NCBI RefSeq assembly: GCF_014640075.1
Contig: NZ_BMGG01000007.1
Coordinates: 1-64,000 of the forward strand
Length of the DNA stretch: 64,000 nucleotides
Source of the DNA: Chelatococcus reniformis
GTDB lineage: Bacteria > Pseudomonadota > Alphaproteobacteria > Rhizobiales > Beijerinckiaceae
Direction: 5' to 3'
Position numbers and translations under genes: made by a program. This document shows, piece after piece, positions 18,007 to 27,260 of the stretch (positions are counted from its first letter, which is position 1; the number at the start of each line of letters is the position of its first letter). The notes under the pieces were generated by a model that was not told the DNA's origin, made no database searches, and was given only the letters and a program-made list of their open reading frames with translations.

Positions 18007-18484
18007 ATGACGATCGAGAAGGCGGTGCTGGCCGGCGGCTGCTTTTGGGCACGCAGGAATGTTCCGGCAACTGCGTGTTGTGGTTTCGTCACGAGCCGGC
18101 TACATCGGCGGCGATCTCCCCGACCCGAGTTACGGCAATCATCAAGGGCATGCCGAGGCCATCGAGATCACCTTCGATCCCGCGCTGGTAAGCTACTGCA
18201 CCATCCTCGAGCACTTCTTCCAGGTTCACGATCCGACAACCTATGAGCAGCAAGGGAGCGACTTTGGATCAAGCTACCTCTCCGCAATCTTCTACACCGA
18301 CGAACGGCAGAAGGAGACGGCGCTCGCGACGATCGCCGACATCGAAGCCTCGGGCTTGTGGCCTGGTCCGGCGCTGACGGAAATCAATCCCGACGAGCGA
18401 TTCTGGGAGGCCGGGCCCGAGCACCAAAACTACCTGCAGCGGCACCCGGGCAGCTTCAGCTGCCACTTTATCCGGGCAAACTAG
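18007..18484 (+). pseudogene. msrA: peptide-methionine (S)-S-oxide reductase, frameshifted copy
   Basis: MsrA reduces Met-S-sulfoxide. MTIEKAVLAGGCFW (with the catalytic Cys) begins at 18007, with GGAGG 8 bases upstream. The rest (VVVSSRAGYIGGDLPDPSYG, HAEAIEITFDP, HFFQVHDPTTYEQQG, DIEASGLWPG, FWEAGPEHQNYLQRHPG) lies in another frame from ~18059. Two bases appear to be missing between GGCFW and MFRQL (18046-18060), probably a G from a G run and an A from GAAATG. An intact paralogue is at 34438-34950. Confidence 0.88.
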
Positions 18485-18579
18485 CGACTGCGCTCCGTGT
18501 GGTCATTCCGAAAATCGGAAGGCGCCGAAGAGCACCAGGATTGACCCAGTACTCTTGCGGTCTGAACCGATCCTGCGTC

Positions 18580-19113
18580 TTAGGAATAGTCACCGCCGCT
18601 TTGTTGCGTGAGATTGCCGAGGTAGTCGCGCTTGCCGATCGGTGCTCCCAAGTGCCGGAGAATCGCGTGGACAATCGAGATATGGAAGAAGAAATCAGGC
18701 AAAACCAAGTGCCGGATGTAGTCATCGCCGCCGTACCACCCCCGCACGATTGGCGGCGTCAGCTCGAATGTATGGGACTGCGCACCGGCGATTTCCTCAG
18801 GCTGCACGTTTTGCAGGAAGCCGCGCGTCTCCAGAAGTCGTCCCTTCAATGCCGGATACATCATCGGGATGTTGCGGGGCGCGGGATGGTCGCGCTGCAA
18901 CAGCTTCGCTATGTGGGCTTCGACCTTGTTACAGCTTACGGAGAACTGCTCTCCAAACGTCAGCATGTCCGGCGCCAGCCGCTCACCAAGAATCCTCCCG
19001 GGTTGAAATTTCTTGGTCCGCTCAAGCGCTTGCGCGTCGTCAAGATAGTCGTCCATCACGTTCAGCCCATGTACCATGACAGGAACGGTGATGTCATAGA
19101 CTGAGAAGGACAC
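18580..19113 (-). CDS. DUF1993 family protein
   Basis: A 177-residue DinB-like four-helix protein. It starts SVYDITVPVMVHGLNVMDDY, followed by RLAPDMLTFGEQFSVSCNKV and, after NIPMMYPALKGRLLETRGFL, ends with DFFFHISIVHAILRHLGAPI GKRDYLG. These are the DUF1993 blocks, with His residues that may bind a metal. The fold is related to bacillithiol/mycothiol S-transferases, which would suit the thiol theme of the region, but activity is not shown. Single gene, with no OxyR-like site recognised upstream. Confidence 0.82.
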   Translation of the reverse strand: MSFSVYDITVPVMVHGLNVMDDYLDDAQALERTKKFQPGRILGERLAPDMLTFGEQFSVSCNKVEAHIAKLLQRDHPAPRNIPMMYPALKGRLLETRGFLQNVQPEEIAGAQSHTFELTPPIVRGWYGGDDYIRHLVLPDFFFHISIVHAILRHLGAPIGKRDYLGNLTQQSGGDYS

Positions 19114-19288
19114 GCTGACCTCCGCGCGCTTGTTTGTTGTCCGAAATCCGGTCGGACCCGACGAGTTGATAACCGAAACGAAAAGTCACGATGATTTCAT
19201 GCATGCCACGCTTTCTCACGCCGCGCAGCCGACCCGACAGTAGGCCCCGCAAAAGGGATGAGAAGAAAGCATCGATACATCCGCCGAC

Positions 19289-19864
19289 CTAGTGACGCAG
19301 GACGGGATATCCCTTCACATAAATCCAGTCCGTGGCCTGAGCCGGCACATGGCACGCCTGGCAATCAGTTTTGTAGTCGGTAGACGTAGTCTTGAGCGGC
19401 TTGTCCGCATCGAACCACGACCATCCCCAGCCGTCACCCCACAACGGGTTCCCGGGATGCGCTCCCTTGCTGTCTTTCACCATGACAAACCAGCCCTTGA
19501 GCTCGTCCTCATGGCTTACTGTGCCAGTGGTCATCTCGTTCGTCGAAGTCGCGAAGACCTCTTTCACGAGAACGGCACCGTCTGGGAAGCGCCCCGTTTT
19601 GCGGTAGGCGTCGATCGCCCCCGGGGAGGCGTAGACGGCGTGCATCTCCCTCGAGCCTTGCCCGTTCTCGCCGGCGATCGCCCAATTCCCAAGCGCTTGA
19701 TATAGGGTTCGATAGTCTTCTGGCACACGCATCTGTCCACGGACGTCCACCACGCCCGTAGCCGGGTTGGCCGGAGCTGCTGCTTTCATCTGTGCAAGCG
19801 CCACGACAGTGCCGACGACCAACGAGATGGCCACAGCCAGGCCGACAGGCCTCCAGAATTTCAT
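19289..19864 (-). CDS. cytochrome P460 family protein
   Basis: A periplasmic c-type cytochrome of 191 residues. The N-terminus is a signal peptide (KFWRPVGLAVAISLVVGTVV to ALA). The P460 domain has VPEDYRTLYQALGNWAI, GRFPDGAVLVKEVF, GWFVMVKDSKG, and the heme site CQACH near the C-terminus, followed by WIYVKGYPVL. AAAGGAG precedes the ATG. P460 proteins oxidise hydroxylamine or NO, or act in cytochrome c' beta-type NO binding. An OxyR-like site lies 132 bp upstream. A divergent paralogue is at 47122-47757. Confidence 0.9.
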   Translation of the reverse strand: MKFWRPVGLAVAISLVVGTVVALAQMKAAAPANPATGVVDVRGQMRVPEDYRTLYQALGNWAIAGENGQGSREMHAVYASPGAIDAYRKTGRFPDGAVLVKEVFATSTNEMTTGTVSHEDELKGWFVMVKDSKGAHPGNPLWGDGWGWSWFDADKPLKTTSTDYKTDCQACHVPAQATDWIYVKGYPVLRH

Positions 19865-19995
19865 GGGTGTCTCCTTTGCTGACCACGCACGGCTCGGAGG
19901 CTCGGTGCAATGCCTTCAATCAATGTCGTGGTGGCCGTACGCTTCCGGCCCGTTCCTGCATGCCCGACGATGGCGCACAGGGGGCGATATTAGAA

Positions 19996-20032
19996 ATTCC
20001 CTTTGAACATGCATTCGATAGGCATGAGATAT
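19996..20032 (-). promoter_or_regulatory. OxyR-like quadruplet site upstream of cytochrome P460
   Basis: Read toward the gene: ATAT-N7-CTAT-N7-ATGT-N7-GAAT. Its flanks and spacers are nearly the same as those of the site at 28799-28835 upstream of the cytochrome c gene. Confidence 0.7.
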
Positions 20033-20080
20033 CGTCGCCAAACAGCGTCGCGCGCATGTGTGTTCCGCTCGATGTCCTGA

Positions 20081-20572
20081 TCAACCATCGAGGAGCACCC
20101 CGTACTCGGGGTGGCGGCCGGCGTAGGACGACATGAAAGAGCATTTCGCGATCACTCTCTTCCCATCCCGGCGCAATACTTCGAAAACGCCATGGGCCAA
20201 GCGCGATCCGTATCCCAATCCGGATAGTTCCTGCGGCACCTCGGTGTGGACGAGGACGCTTGGCTTGTTTGCGAGGCCGGCCTCGAGGCCGCACCTCCAC
20301 GCAACGCGCAACTCGGTATTGATGTGGACGATGTTGATGCCTGCGGAGACGGCTTGGCGCAGGCTGTTGTCGTCGGTCCCTGACCCGCCATGCAGCGTCA
20401 GCAATGCCCCTGTCTCGCGCTTAATCCTCGATATCCTCTCGATGTCGAGGTGCTTCTTCACTTGCCCGCACACCATGCTGGGAAGCAGTCCGTGCATGTT
20501 ACCGACGGCTGGCGTCAGCGTGTCGATGCCGGTATAAGATAGGGCTCTTCGCACAACTGGAGAGCGTCGCAT
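20081..20572 (-). pseudogene. chimera: class II fructose-bisphosphate aldolase piece fused to a GNAT C-terminus
   Basis: Residues 13-103 (YTGIDTLTPAVGNMHGLLPS, LTLHGGSGT, GINIVHINTELRVAWR) are the internal part of a class II fructose-1,6-bisphosphate aldolase, with a zinc-ligand His and the substrate-binding NxHG and HGGSG loops. From residue ~106 the same frame reads VHTEVPQELSGLGYGSRLAH and KRVIAKCSFMSSYAGRHPEY, the C-terminus of a GNAT acetyltransferase of the YidJ type. The join is near 20260. Neither domain is complete, so this is an in-frame fusion of two gene fragments. Confidence 0.75.
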
Positions 20573-20694
20573 TGACTCGACTATCCGACAGCTAGTTTTC
20601 TAATGACATGCCACCGGTTCGACCCGGTCGGTCTAGTCCGGCCAACACCGTCGTCCCGTGCTCACTTCGACGGGCATGGGACGATGGGGTGGGA

Positions 20695-22893
20695 CTAAGA
20701 CGAGGACTTCAGCGAGTTCGTATCGAACGGCAGGGAACGCAGACGCTTGCCGGTGGCGGCAAAGATCGCGTTGTTCACCGCAGCGCTGACAATGGCTGTT
20801 GGAGCTTCTCCAATGCCACCTGGAGCTTCCGCGTTCGTGATCAGGTGCGTTTCAACGACTGGCACCTCATCGATTCGCATCGGCAGATAGTCGTGGAAAT
20901 TGCTCTGTTCGACGCGCCCATCCTTGAAGGTGATTAACCCATGGAGCGCGGCGGTCAGGCCGAAAAGGGTACCACCCTGGACTTGCGCTTCGATCGTATC
21001 GGGGTTGACGTACATACCACAATCGATCGCGCAGACGATCCGCGTAACCTTGATTGAGCCATCCGCCGCCACTTCAACTTCGGCGACCTGCGATGCGTAA
21101 CTTCCATAGGCAAATTGTACCGAGATCCCGCGGCCATGCCGCGCGGGAAGTGGTAATCCCCATCCGGCCTTTTCCGCCGCAAGCGATAGGACTGCGAGCG
21201 CTCGTGGATTATGACCGAGCAATCCCTTGCGATAAGCGACCGGATCCTGCTTCGCGGCATGCGCGAGCTCGTCGATGAAGCTTTCGACCACAAATACGTT
21301 GTGCGTCGGCCCGACACCGCGCCACCACGACGTCCGCACGCCGGGTGGTTCAACCTGGACATAGTCTACGTGGATATTGGGCAGCGCATAGGGTGGCTCG
21401 GCCGCCGCTTCCACGGCATCGGGATCCAATCCATCCTTGACGTAAGGAGGATAATAGCGGGCCATGACAGAGGAGCCGGCGATCCGATGCGCCCAAGCGA
21501 CGGGCTTGCCGGCTTCATCGAGGCCGGCCGATAGCCGGTCGAAATAGTACGGCCGGTACATATCGTGCTGGATGTCTTCCTCGCGACTCCAGATCACCTT
21601 CACCGGGCCATCGACGTGCCTGGCGATCTTAACGGCGAGGATCGTGCCATCGGGTTCCAGCCTTCGGCCGAACCCGCCGCCGATCAGATGGTTGTGGATC
21701 TTGATCGCGTCGATTGGCAGGCCGGTGAGCTCGGCCACCTGGGACTGCGTGATCGTAGGCGCCTGCGTCCCCACCCAGATGTCGCAACGATCCTTGCGCA
21801 GTTGGGCGGTGCAGTTCATGGGCTCCATCGCAGCATGCGCCAGGAACGGAACCTGATAGATCGCGTCAACCCGTTGCGCTGCAGCAGCGAGAGCCTTCTC
21901 CGTGTTGCCGTCGTTACGAGCGATCGCGCCCGGCTTTTTGGATTCTTGCTCCAATTGCCTGACGATATCCGCGTTGCTGACGTTGCCGTTCGGCCCGTCG
22001 TCCCAGATGATTGCGGCAGCCTCGAGCCCCTTCTTCGCCGCACCGTTGTGATCGGCCACTACGGCGACGGCCTCACCGATATCGACCACCTGCCGTACGC
22101 CCTTCACGGCCAGCGCGGCTTTCTCGTTCACTGTCTTGGCTTTGCCGCCGAGCACGGGCGTAATCGCAACCGCGGCAATCTTCATGCCAGGTAGGCGCTT
22201 GTCGATGCCGTAGAGCGCTCGGCCATTGACCTTGATCGACGAGTCCACGCGTTTCGTACGCGAACCGATCAAGGTGAAATCCTTCGGCTCCTTCAATTTG
22301 ACGTTTGCTGCGGGGGGCACCGGCAGTTTCGCCGCTGCCTCCGCAAGTTCGCCATAGCTCAAACGCATCGAGCCCGACGCATCGAATACGGCGCCGTCCT
22401 TGGCGCGGCAGGTCATCGGATCGACACCCCAGCGCGTGGCGGCAGCTGCGATCAGCAGATTGCGACCCACGGCGCCGGCCTGGCGCAACGGCGTCCAAAA
22501 AGCCCGGACGGACGCGGAACCGCCGGTATTTTGAATACCGATGATCGAGTTAGCGTAAAGGGCATGATTTGGCGGAGCATGTTGAAGCTGAATCTGGTCG
22601 ATCGGCACTTCCAGCTCTTCAGCGAGGAGCATCGAGAGCGACGTGTAAATTCCCTGTCCCATCTCGATCATCGGCATGACGAGCGTTATGGCGCCGGTTG
22701 GATTGATCCGGATGAAGCCATTTGGAGCGAAGATGCCCGTGACCTCGTTTTCGAGCACCGGTGCAGCGAAAACGGGCTCCGTGCTCGCAGCGGTCAACGC
22801 GAAGCCGAGCAGGAGACCTGTGCCTTGCAAAAAGGCGCGTCGCGACACTGCTGTGTTATCGGAAATCTGCGTTTCCGGATTTAGTCCGCTCAT
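20695..22893 (-). CDS. molybdopterin-binding aldehyde/isoquinoline oxidoreductase, large subunit
   Basis: A 732-residue enzyme of the IorB type (xanthine oxidase superfamily), hydroxylating aldehydes or N-heterocycles with a Mo-cytosine-dinucleotide cofactor. A Tat signal is visible (SRRAFLQGTGLLLGFALTAA), so it is exported folded. Mo-binding blocks include MIEMGQGIYTSLSMLLAEEL, GGGFGRRLEPDG, RTSWWRGVGPTHN, and GGIGEAPTAIVSAAVNNAIF with the catalytic Glu. GGGAG precedes the ATG. The 2Fe-2S subunit gene ends 4 bp upstream. No third subunit is present, as expected when electrons leave through a cytochrome. Confidence 0.9.
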   Translation of the reverse strand: MSGLNPETQISDNTAVSRRAFLQGTGLLLGFALTAASTEPVFAAPVLENEVTGIFAPNGFIRINPTGAITLVMPMIEMGQGIYTSLSMLLAEELEVPIDQIQLQHAPPNHALYANSIIGIQNTGGSASVRAFWTPLRQAGAVGRNLLIAAAATRWGVDPMTCRAKDGAVFDASGSMRLSYGELAEAAAKLPVPPAANVKLKEPKDFTLIGSRTKRVDSSIKVNGRALYGIDKRLPGMKIAAVAITPVLGGKAKTVNEKAALAVKGVRQVVDIGEAVAVVADHNGAAKKGLEAAAIIWDDGPNGNVSNADIVRQLEQESKKPGAIARNDGNTEKALAAAAQRVDAIYQVPFLAHAAMEPMNCTAQLRKDRCDIWVGTQAPTITQSQVAELTGLPIDAIKIHNHLIGGGFGRRLEPDGTILAVKIARHVDGPVKVIWSREEDIQHDMYRPYYFDRLSAGLDEAGKPVAWAHRIAGSSVMARYYPPYVKDGLDPDAVEAAAEPPYALPNIHVDYVQVEPPGVRTSWWRGVGPTHNVFVVESFIDELAHAAKQDPVAYRKGLLGHNPRALAVLSLAAEKAGWGLPLPARHGRGISVQFAYGSYASQVAEVEVAADGSIKVTRIVCAIDCGMYVNPDTIEAQVQGGTLFGLTAALHGLITFKDGRVEQSNFHDYLPMRIDEVPVVETHLITNAEAPGGIGEAPTAIVSAAVNNAIFAATGKRLRSLPFDTNSLKSSS

Positions 22894-22897
22894 GATC

Positions 22898-23353
22898 TCA
22901 CACTCCCGCAGCGTGTTTGATCGCGGCGCGGATCCGCTGATAGGTGCCACATCGGCAGACATTACCCGACATAGCGGCATCAATATCGGCATCCGTCGGC
23001 TTTGGCGTGTCCTTCAGCAACGCCGCCGCCGACATGATCTGGCCCGACTGGCAGTAGCCGCATTGCACCACCTCCAGGTCCAACCACGCTTTCTGGATGG
23101 CCGCGCCTTGCGGCTCTCGGCCGATCGCCTCGATGGTAGTGATAGCACTGTCGCCGATGCTCTCGACGGGGGTGACGCACGACCGCGTCGGCGCGCCGTC
23201 GACGTGCACGGTGCAAGCGCCGCAGAGAGCCTGACCACAGCCGAACTTGGTCCCGGTCATGCCGAGCACGTCCCGGATGACCCACAGCAGCGGGATGTCG
23301 CCGTCGACATCGACCTTATGGGGGCTGCCGTTGATCTTCAACGTGAATGCCAT
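22898..23353 (-). CDS. 2Fe-2S subunit of the aldehyde/isoquinoline oxidoreductase
   Basis: A 151-residue protein with two 2Fe-2S clusters. The plant-type ferredoxin cluster is [12 protein letters not shown] with a later Cys (TRSCVTPV); the second is [10 protein letters not shown] followed by CRCGTYQRI. It is the partner of the large subunit encoded 4 bp downstream. It has no signal peptide and is probably carried across the membrane with the Tat-tagged large subunit. Confidence 0.93.
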   Translation of the reverse strand: MAFTLKINGSPHKVDVDGDIPLLWVIRDVLGMTGTKFGCGQALCGACTVHVDGAPTRSCVTPVESIGDSAITTIEAIGREPQGAAIQKAWLDLEVVQCGYCQSGQIMSAAALLKDTPKPTDADIDAAMSGNVCRCGTYQRIRAAIKHAAGV

Positions 23354-23437
23354 AGGTTCCTCTCAATGCCGCGGGCTGAAGGCCGCCGGCCGCGATCCCT
23401 GCCGAGCGTCCTGCATGCGACAAATTGCGCTTCTCGC

Positions 23438-24355
23438 TTACGGGCGAACGCGGATGATCGTTTTGCCCGCGCGACGCGTGGTCGAGTTGAAGGCGGCGAC
23501 GGCGTCATCGAGTGACGCGACAGCGCCGATATTCGTCCGCAGTCGCCCGTCCCGGACCCGCTGGACAATCTCGCTCAATTGGGCACGATCGGACTCGACA
23601 ACGAAGTCGACCGCCAAGCCATCGACGGGCCGCGCCTCGGCCGGTCCGACGATGGTCACCAGCGTTCCTCCGACGTGGATCAGGGCCGCGGAGCGCTTCT
23701 GGATGTCGCCGCCGATGACATCGAACACCAGATCGACGCTGCCGACGTCTTCCAGAGCGTCATTGTCCAGGTCGATGAACTCGTTTGCGCCGAAATCCAG
23801 CGCCTTCTGACGGTCGGCGGCGCGTCCGGTGCCGATGACATAGGCTCCGACTTCTCGTGCGAGCTGCGTCACCATCGAACCGACCGCGCCGCCGGCTCCG
23901 TGCGCGAGAACGCTCTGTCCTGCCTGAAGGCGGCCGTGCAGCAACAAGCCCTGCCACGCGGTCAGGCCCGAGATCGGCAGGCTCGCGCCCACCGTGAAAT
24001 CGACATCGCCCGGCAATGGGGCCAGGTTGCGGGCCTCCATCGCGACATACTCCGCCAGCGTGCCGTCGCGGTGCCAATCCGCAAGGCCGAACACCCGCTG
24101 TCCAACCGACAGCCCCGTCGTTCCATAGCCGAGGGCGGTGACGACGCCCGCAAGTTCGTGCCCCGGGATGGAGGGGGTCCGGTCCTGGTCGCGGCGATCG
24201 GCCCAGGTGGAGGGCCAACCCAGCTCGGTGTTGACGAACCCCGCAGCGTGAACCTGAACGACGACATCGTTGATCGCCGCCTGCGGCTCTGGCCTCTCAG
24301 CCAGCTTCATCCCGGTCGTTCCTGCGGCCTGATCCTTCACGATAATTGCCTTCAT
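23438..24355 (-). CDS. zinc-independent quinone oxidoreductase (MDR superfamily)
   Basis: A 305-residue NADPH:quinone reductase-like enzyme. GroES-like N-terminal half: AAGFVNTELGWPSTW, PGHELAGVVTALG. Rossmann half: VLAHGAGGAVGSMVTQLARE, FIDLDNDALEDVGSVDLVFD. The C-terminus matches AQLSEIVQRVRDGRLR. The structural-zinc cysteines of alcohol dehydrogenases are absent, as in quinone reductases. The start at 24355 is chosen because GAGGAG lies 8 bases upstream; another ATG is 6 bases earlier. A fragment of a close paralogue sits immediately upstream at 24420. Confidence 0.88.
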   Translation of the reverse strand: MKAIIVKDQAAGTTGMKLAERPEPQAAINDVVVQVHAAGFVNTELGWPSTWADRRDQDRTPSIPGHELAGVVTALGYGTTGLSVGQRVFGLADWHRDGTLAEYVAMEARNLAPLPGDVDFTVGASLPISGLTAWQGLLLHGRLQAGQSVLAHGAGGAVGSMVTQLAREVGAYVIGTGRAADRQKALDFGANEFIDLDNDALEDVGSVDLVFDVIGGDIQKRSAALIHVGGTLVTIVGPAEARPVDGLAVDFVVESDRAQLSEIVQRVRDGRLRTNIGAVASLDDAVAAFNSTTRRAGKTIIRVRP

Positions 24356-24419
24356 GCCCATCGCTCCTCTGTTCGTGTCTGTTTGATCGCAGGACGGCGC
24401 AAGCATGGCGATCAGTCAG

Positions 24420-24617
24420 TCACCCCTGCGAGCGGATAATCGTCTTGCCCTTGCACCGCTCGGTCAGGTTCAGAGCTGCGCCGGCATCGTCGAGGCTCGA
24501 GATTGTCCCGATATTCGTCCGCAGACGCCCGTCCCGAAACCGCTGGACGATCTCCGCGAGTTGAGCTCGATTATTCCCGATTGTTCCGGGGAAGTCGCTG
24601 ATCGCCGTGGAAGTCAA
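24420..24617 (-). pseudogene. C-terminal remnant of a second quinone oxidoreductase
   Basis: The frame reads NNRAQLAEIVQRFRDGRLRT, NIGTISSLDDAGAALNLTER and KGKTIIRSQG. The intact neighbour ends with AQLSEIVQRVRDGRLRTNIG, ASLDDAVAAFNSTTRRAGKT, IIRVRP. Only the last ~55 residues of the copy remain. This suggests a tandem duplication whose upstream copy has been deleted except for its tail, or recombination between paralogues. Confidence 0.8.
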
Positions 24618-24681
24618 TTACCCGCCGGGCGTGTGTGATGCTCCTTGGCTTCAGTTGCATCAACTTCGATTCCCGGAGGGC

Positions 24682-26352
24682 TTAGAAAGCTAAGGCTGAA
24701 CTAGCAAGGTCGATGCACGAGACACCGCTGCCTTCTTCGCGTCGCACCGGCGGCCTCCGGGTCATCTTCAAGTCTTCGACGAGCATCGCCGATGCATGTC
24801 GTGCGAGCGCCTGGGTCGGAGCATTGGTATTGCCGCTGGTGATGGTCGGCATGATTGAGGCATCGATCACGCGCAGTCCATCAACGCCGCGGACCCTGAG
24901 CCTTGCGTCGACAACCGACCTTTCGTCCTGACCCATCCGGCAGGTGCCGACCGGATGCCACATCGTCGTCACAGCGCGCTTCGCCCATTCGGCGATCTCG
25001 GCGTCCGAGCGGATGCCCGGCCCGGGCTCCATCTCTTCCTCGATCACCGGCGACAACGACTCCTGCGCCATGACCTTGCGGATCGCGTGCACCGATTGCA
25101 CCACGGCCTTCAGGTCTTCTTCCTCGCCGATGAAATTCGGGTTGATGAGGGGCATCGACGTTGGATCGCTGTCGGCGAGGCGCACCCAGCCTCGGCTCTT
25201 GGGTTGAAGTACAACCAGCTCGAAAGTGATGCCGGAGCGGTCTCCTGTGGCCTTGAGGTCCTGGTTCGCGATAACGGGAGCGTGATAGCACTGGATTGTT
25301 GGATCCGCACTGAAGTCGGACGGGTTCCAGTGGGACACCGTCTCGATGCCAGTACCCGCGGCCGGGCCATCCTTGGTGACGAGATAGCGCAGGCCTGCCT
25401 TCACGGTGCCGAGACCATGCGCGGCGGCCTGATAGCCGAGATCGCCCTTCACATAAGCGCGGACAGGCACCATCGGGTGGTCATGGAGATTTTCGCCTAC
25501 TTCGGGTGAATCGACGATCACGGCAATGCCGTGCTCGCGGAGCTGGATGGCCGGCCCGACACCCGAATGCATGAGAATCTTGGGACTATGGACGGCGCCG
25601 GCGGACAGCACGACCTCGCCAGCCAAGATTGTCTGGAGTCCGTTGTCGCTCAGCTCGACGCCGACCGCGCGATTGTTTTCGATAAGAACACGCGTGACGG
25701 TCTTCCCGGTGAGAAGGATTACCCGACCAGACCTAAGGTGCGGGCGCAAATAGGCGTCGGCCGCATTGCAGCGGCGGTGATTCCCGACCGTCGACTGGAC
25801 GGGGGAAACGCCGATCTGGCTCTTGCCGTTATAGTCAGGATTGAACGGGAGCCCGTATTCCTGGAAGGCCTTCAGGCAGTACTGGTTCAACTTGTTGATG
25901 CCCTTGGGCCACGAAACCGCCAGACCGCCATTGATGCCATGATACTCGTCGTGGAAGGTGTCGTTGTCTTCCTGCGCCATGAAGATGGGAAGAAGGTCTT
26001 CATACGACCATTTCCCAGTGTCGCCGACCGCGTCTTGCCACGCCGCGAAGTCGCGCTCCTGACCACGGACGTAGGCCATGGCGTTGACCGAGGAACCCCC
26101 GCCTAACACTTTGCCAGAACGATAGGCTTTCTTGTTGCCGTGCTGGGGAACGGTCTCGTACGTCCAGACATGGCGGTCGTTGGCCAGCATCAGGGCAAAG
26201 CCGGCTGGAATGTGGATGAATGGATCGCGATCCGTGTCGCCTGCTTCGACCAAAGCGATCGAAGCATCGGTATGTTCGGCGAGATAACTTGCAACGACGC
26301 AACCGGCCGCGCCCGCGCCAACTATCACAACGTCGTAGGATTCCTCGGACAT
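24682..26352 (-). CDS. GMC family FAD oxidoreductase (choline/alcohol dehydrogenase-like)
   Basis: A 556-residue flavoprotein. N-terminal FAD site: YDVVIVGAGAAGCVVASYLA then ALVEAG. GMC signature blocks: KVLGGGSSVNAMAYVRGQ and GAVHSPKILMHSGVG. Catalytic His in TMWHPVGTCRMGQD, and the C-terminal VIDASIMPTITSGNTNAPT block. It oxidises an alcohol; the substrate is not predictable, and choline dehydrogenases proper are closely related. The start at MSEESYDV is chosen over an upstream ATG that adds 48 non-conserved residues. An OxyR-like site lies 130 bp upstream. Confidence 0.9.
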   Translation of the reverse strand: MSEESYDVVIVGAGAAGCVVASYLAEHTDASIALVEAGDTDRDPFIHIPAGFALMLANDRHVWTYETVPQHGNKKAYRSGKVLGGGSSVNAMAYVRGQERDFAAWQDAVGDTGKWSYEDLLPIFMAQEDNDTFHDEYHGINGGLAVSWPKGINKLNQYCLKAFQEYGLPFNPDYNGKSQIGVSPVQSTVGNHRRCNAADAYLRPHLRSGRVILLTGKTVTRVLIENNRAVGVELSDNGLQTILAGEVVLSAGAVHSPKILMHSGVGPAIQLREHGIAVIVDSPEVGENLHDHPMVPVRAYVKGDLGYQAAAHGLGTVKAGLRYLVTKDGPAAGTGIETVSHWNPSDFSADPTIQCYHAPVIANQDLKATGDRSGITFELVVLQPKSRGWVRLADSDPTSMPLINPNFIGEEEDLKAVVQSVHAIRKVMAQESLSPVIEEEMEPGPGIRSDAEIAEWAKRAVTTMWHPVGTCRMGQDERSVVDARLRVRGVDGLRVIDASIMPTITSGNTNAPTQALARHASAMLVEDLKMTRRPPVRREEGSGVSCIDLASSALAF

Positions 26353-26481
26353 CGGTGTCTGTCTCTTCCGCGCTGTTTGCATCGTCAAACGAACGACATC
26401 ACCTGCGGCACCGTCACGGTGGCGGTTGTCAATGACGGCTGACCGGCTTGCGAAAATGACTTTGGATCGGACGTGAGGGAA

Positions 26482-26518
26482 ATGACCTCTAGACATAGAG
26501 TCGATAGCTGATCGTTAT
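26482..26518 (-). promoter_or_regulatory. OxyR-like quadruplet site upstream of the GMC oxidoreductase
   Basis: Toward the gene: ATAA-N7-CTAT-N7-ATGT-N7-TCAT. The central spacer CGACTCT is identical to that of the site at 49704. Confidence 0.75.
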
Positions 26519-26763
26519 GGGAGACCGTCTGACGCGCGATACCGGGCCATCGAAGTTTACTCGGCGCGCGAATGCGACAAGGACGTTCGTCATGCTATTC
26601 TACATCACGACGAAAGCTATAGCGCTTGGATCCTATGCCTGCATGGGCCGCATAACTGACGGGCATCGGAACGATTACCGCGACAGCCTCGACATCGAGG
26701 GATAGGTTCGTGAGGGTATGGGGCGATAACCAGGCGAAACACATGCCACGAACGGAGCAATAC

Positions 26764-27105
26764 ATGCCCTCGACGGAAGGTTCAGTGGTTAAAGATGGCG
26801 ACCGGATCAGCTCGGCCGACATCGTCGGCGCGTTGACGCGAGCATCTTTCACTTACGCCGACGGCGCGACGCAGGTGTTCACCCCTGACGGCCGCACCGT
26901 CTATACGGAGAAGGGGACCCCTTCAGCCGGAGAGTGGAAAGTGGACGACGACGGGCGGTTCCAGTCGTTCTGGCCTCCGTCGGTATACAGCACCTACGAC
27001 CTCTCCTGGATCGCCGGTGCGAACGGGGAAGCAATTGGGGTCAGGTTCTCAGACCCCAAACGAGCGGCAACGTTCGACGGCCGATACACCCCCGGGCTTG
27101 GGTGA
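26764..27105 (+). CDS. conserved hypothetical protein, 113 aa (possible lipocalin-like)
   Basis: A small beta-rich protein: ASFTYADGATQVFTPDGRTV, EWKVDDDGRFQSFWPPSVYS, YDLSWIAGANGEAIGVRFSD. The order of strand blocks (TYxDG, GEWxVDDxGRFCSFWPP, YDLxW) is typical of a small conserved family resembling DUF995-like lipocalins; the link is tentative. GGAG lies 7 bases before the ATG at 26764. Two further in-frame ATGs lie upstream. It is divergent from the GMC gene with the OxyR-like site between them, but that site reads toward the GMC gene. Confidence 0.6.
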   Translation: MPSTEGSVVKDGDRISSADIVGALTRASFTYADGATQVFTPDGRTVYTEKGTPSAGEWKVDDDGRFQSFWPPSVYSTYDLSWIAGANGEAIGVRFSDPKRAATFDGRYTPGLG

Positions 27106-27260
27106 TCCAGAGGTTTGGCGCTAGTTGCTCAAGTTGCTTAGCCGCTCCGTCGGCTGCTGCGCTTTGAAGTGCGACGCGAAGCCGGGGCCCGACCGCGCAG
27201 GCGGCCACTTTCGCCGGGACGTTGAACGTCGATAAAACGCCAGTTAACCTTGCTTCTCGT

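Noticed and set aside
21565-22194. 209-codon plus-strand frame inside the molybdenum enzyme gene
   Set aside because: Antisense shadow of a strongly conserved gene.
23579-24439. 286-codon plus-strand frame
   Set aside because: Antisense shadow of the quinone oxidoreductase.
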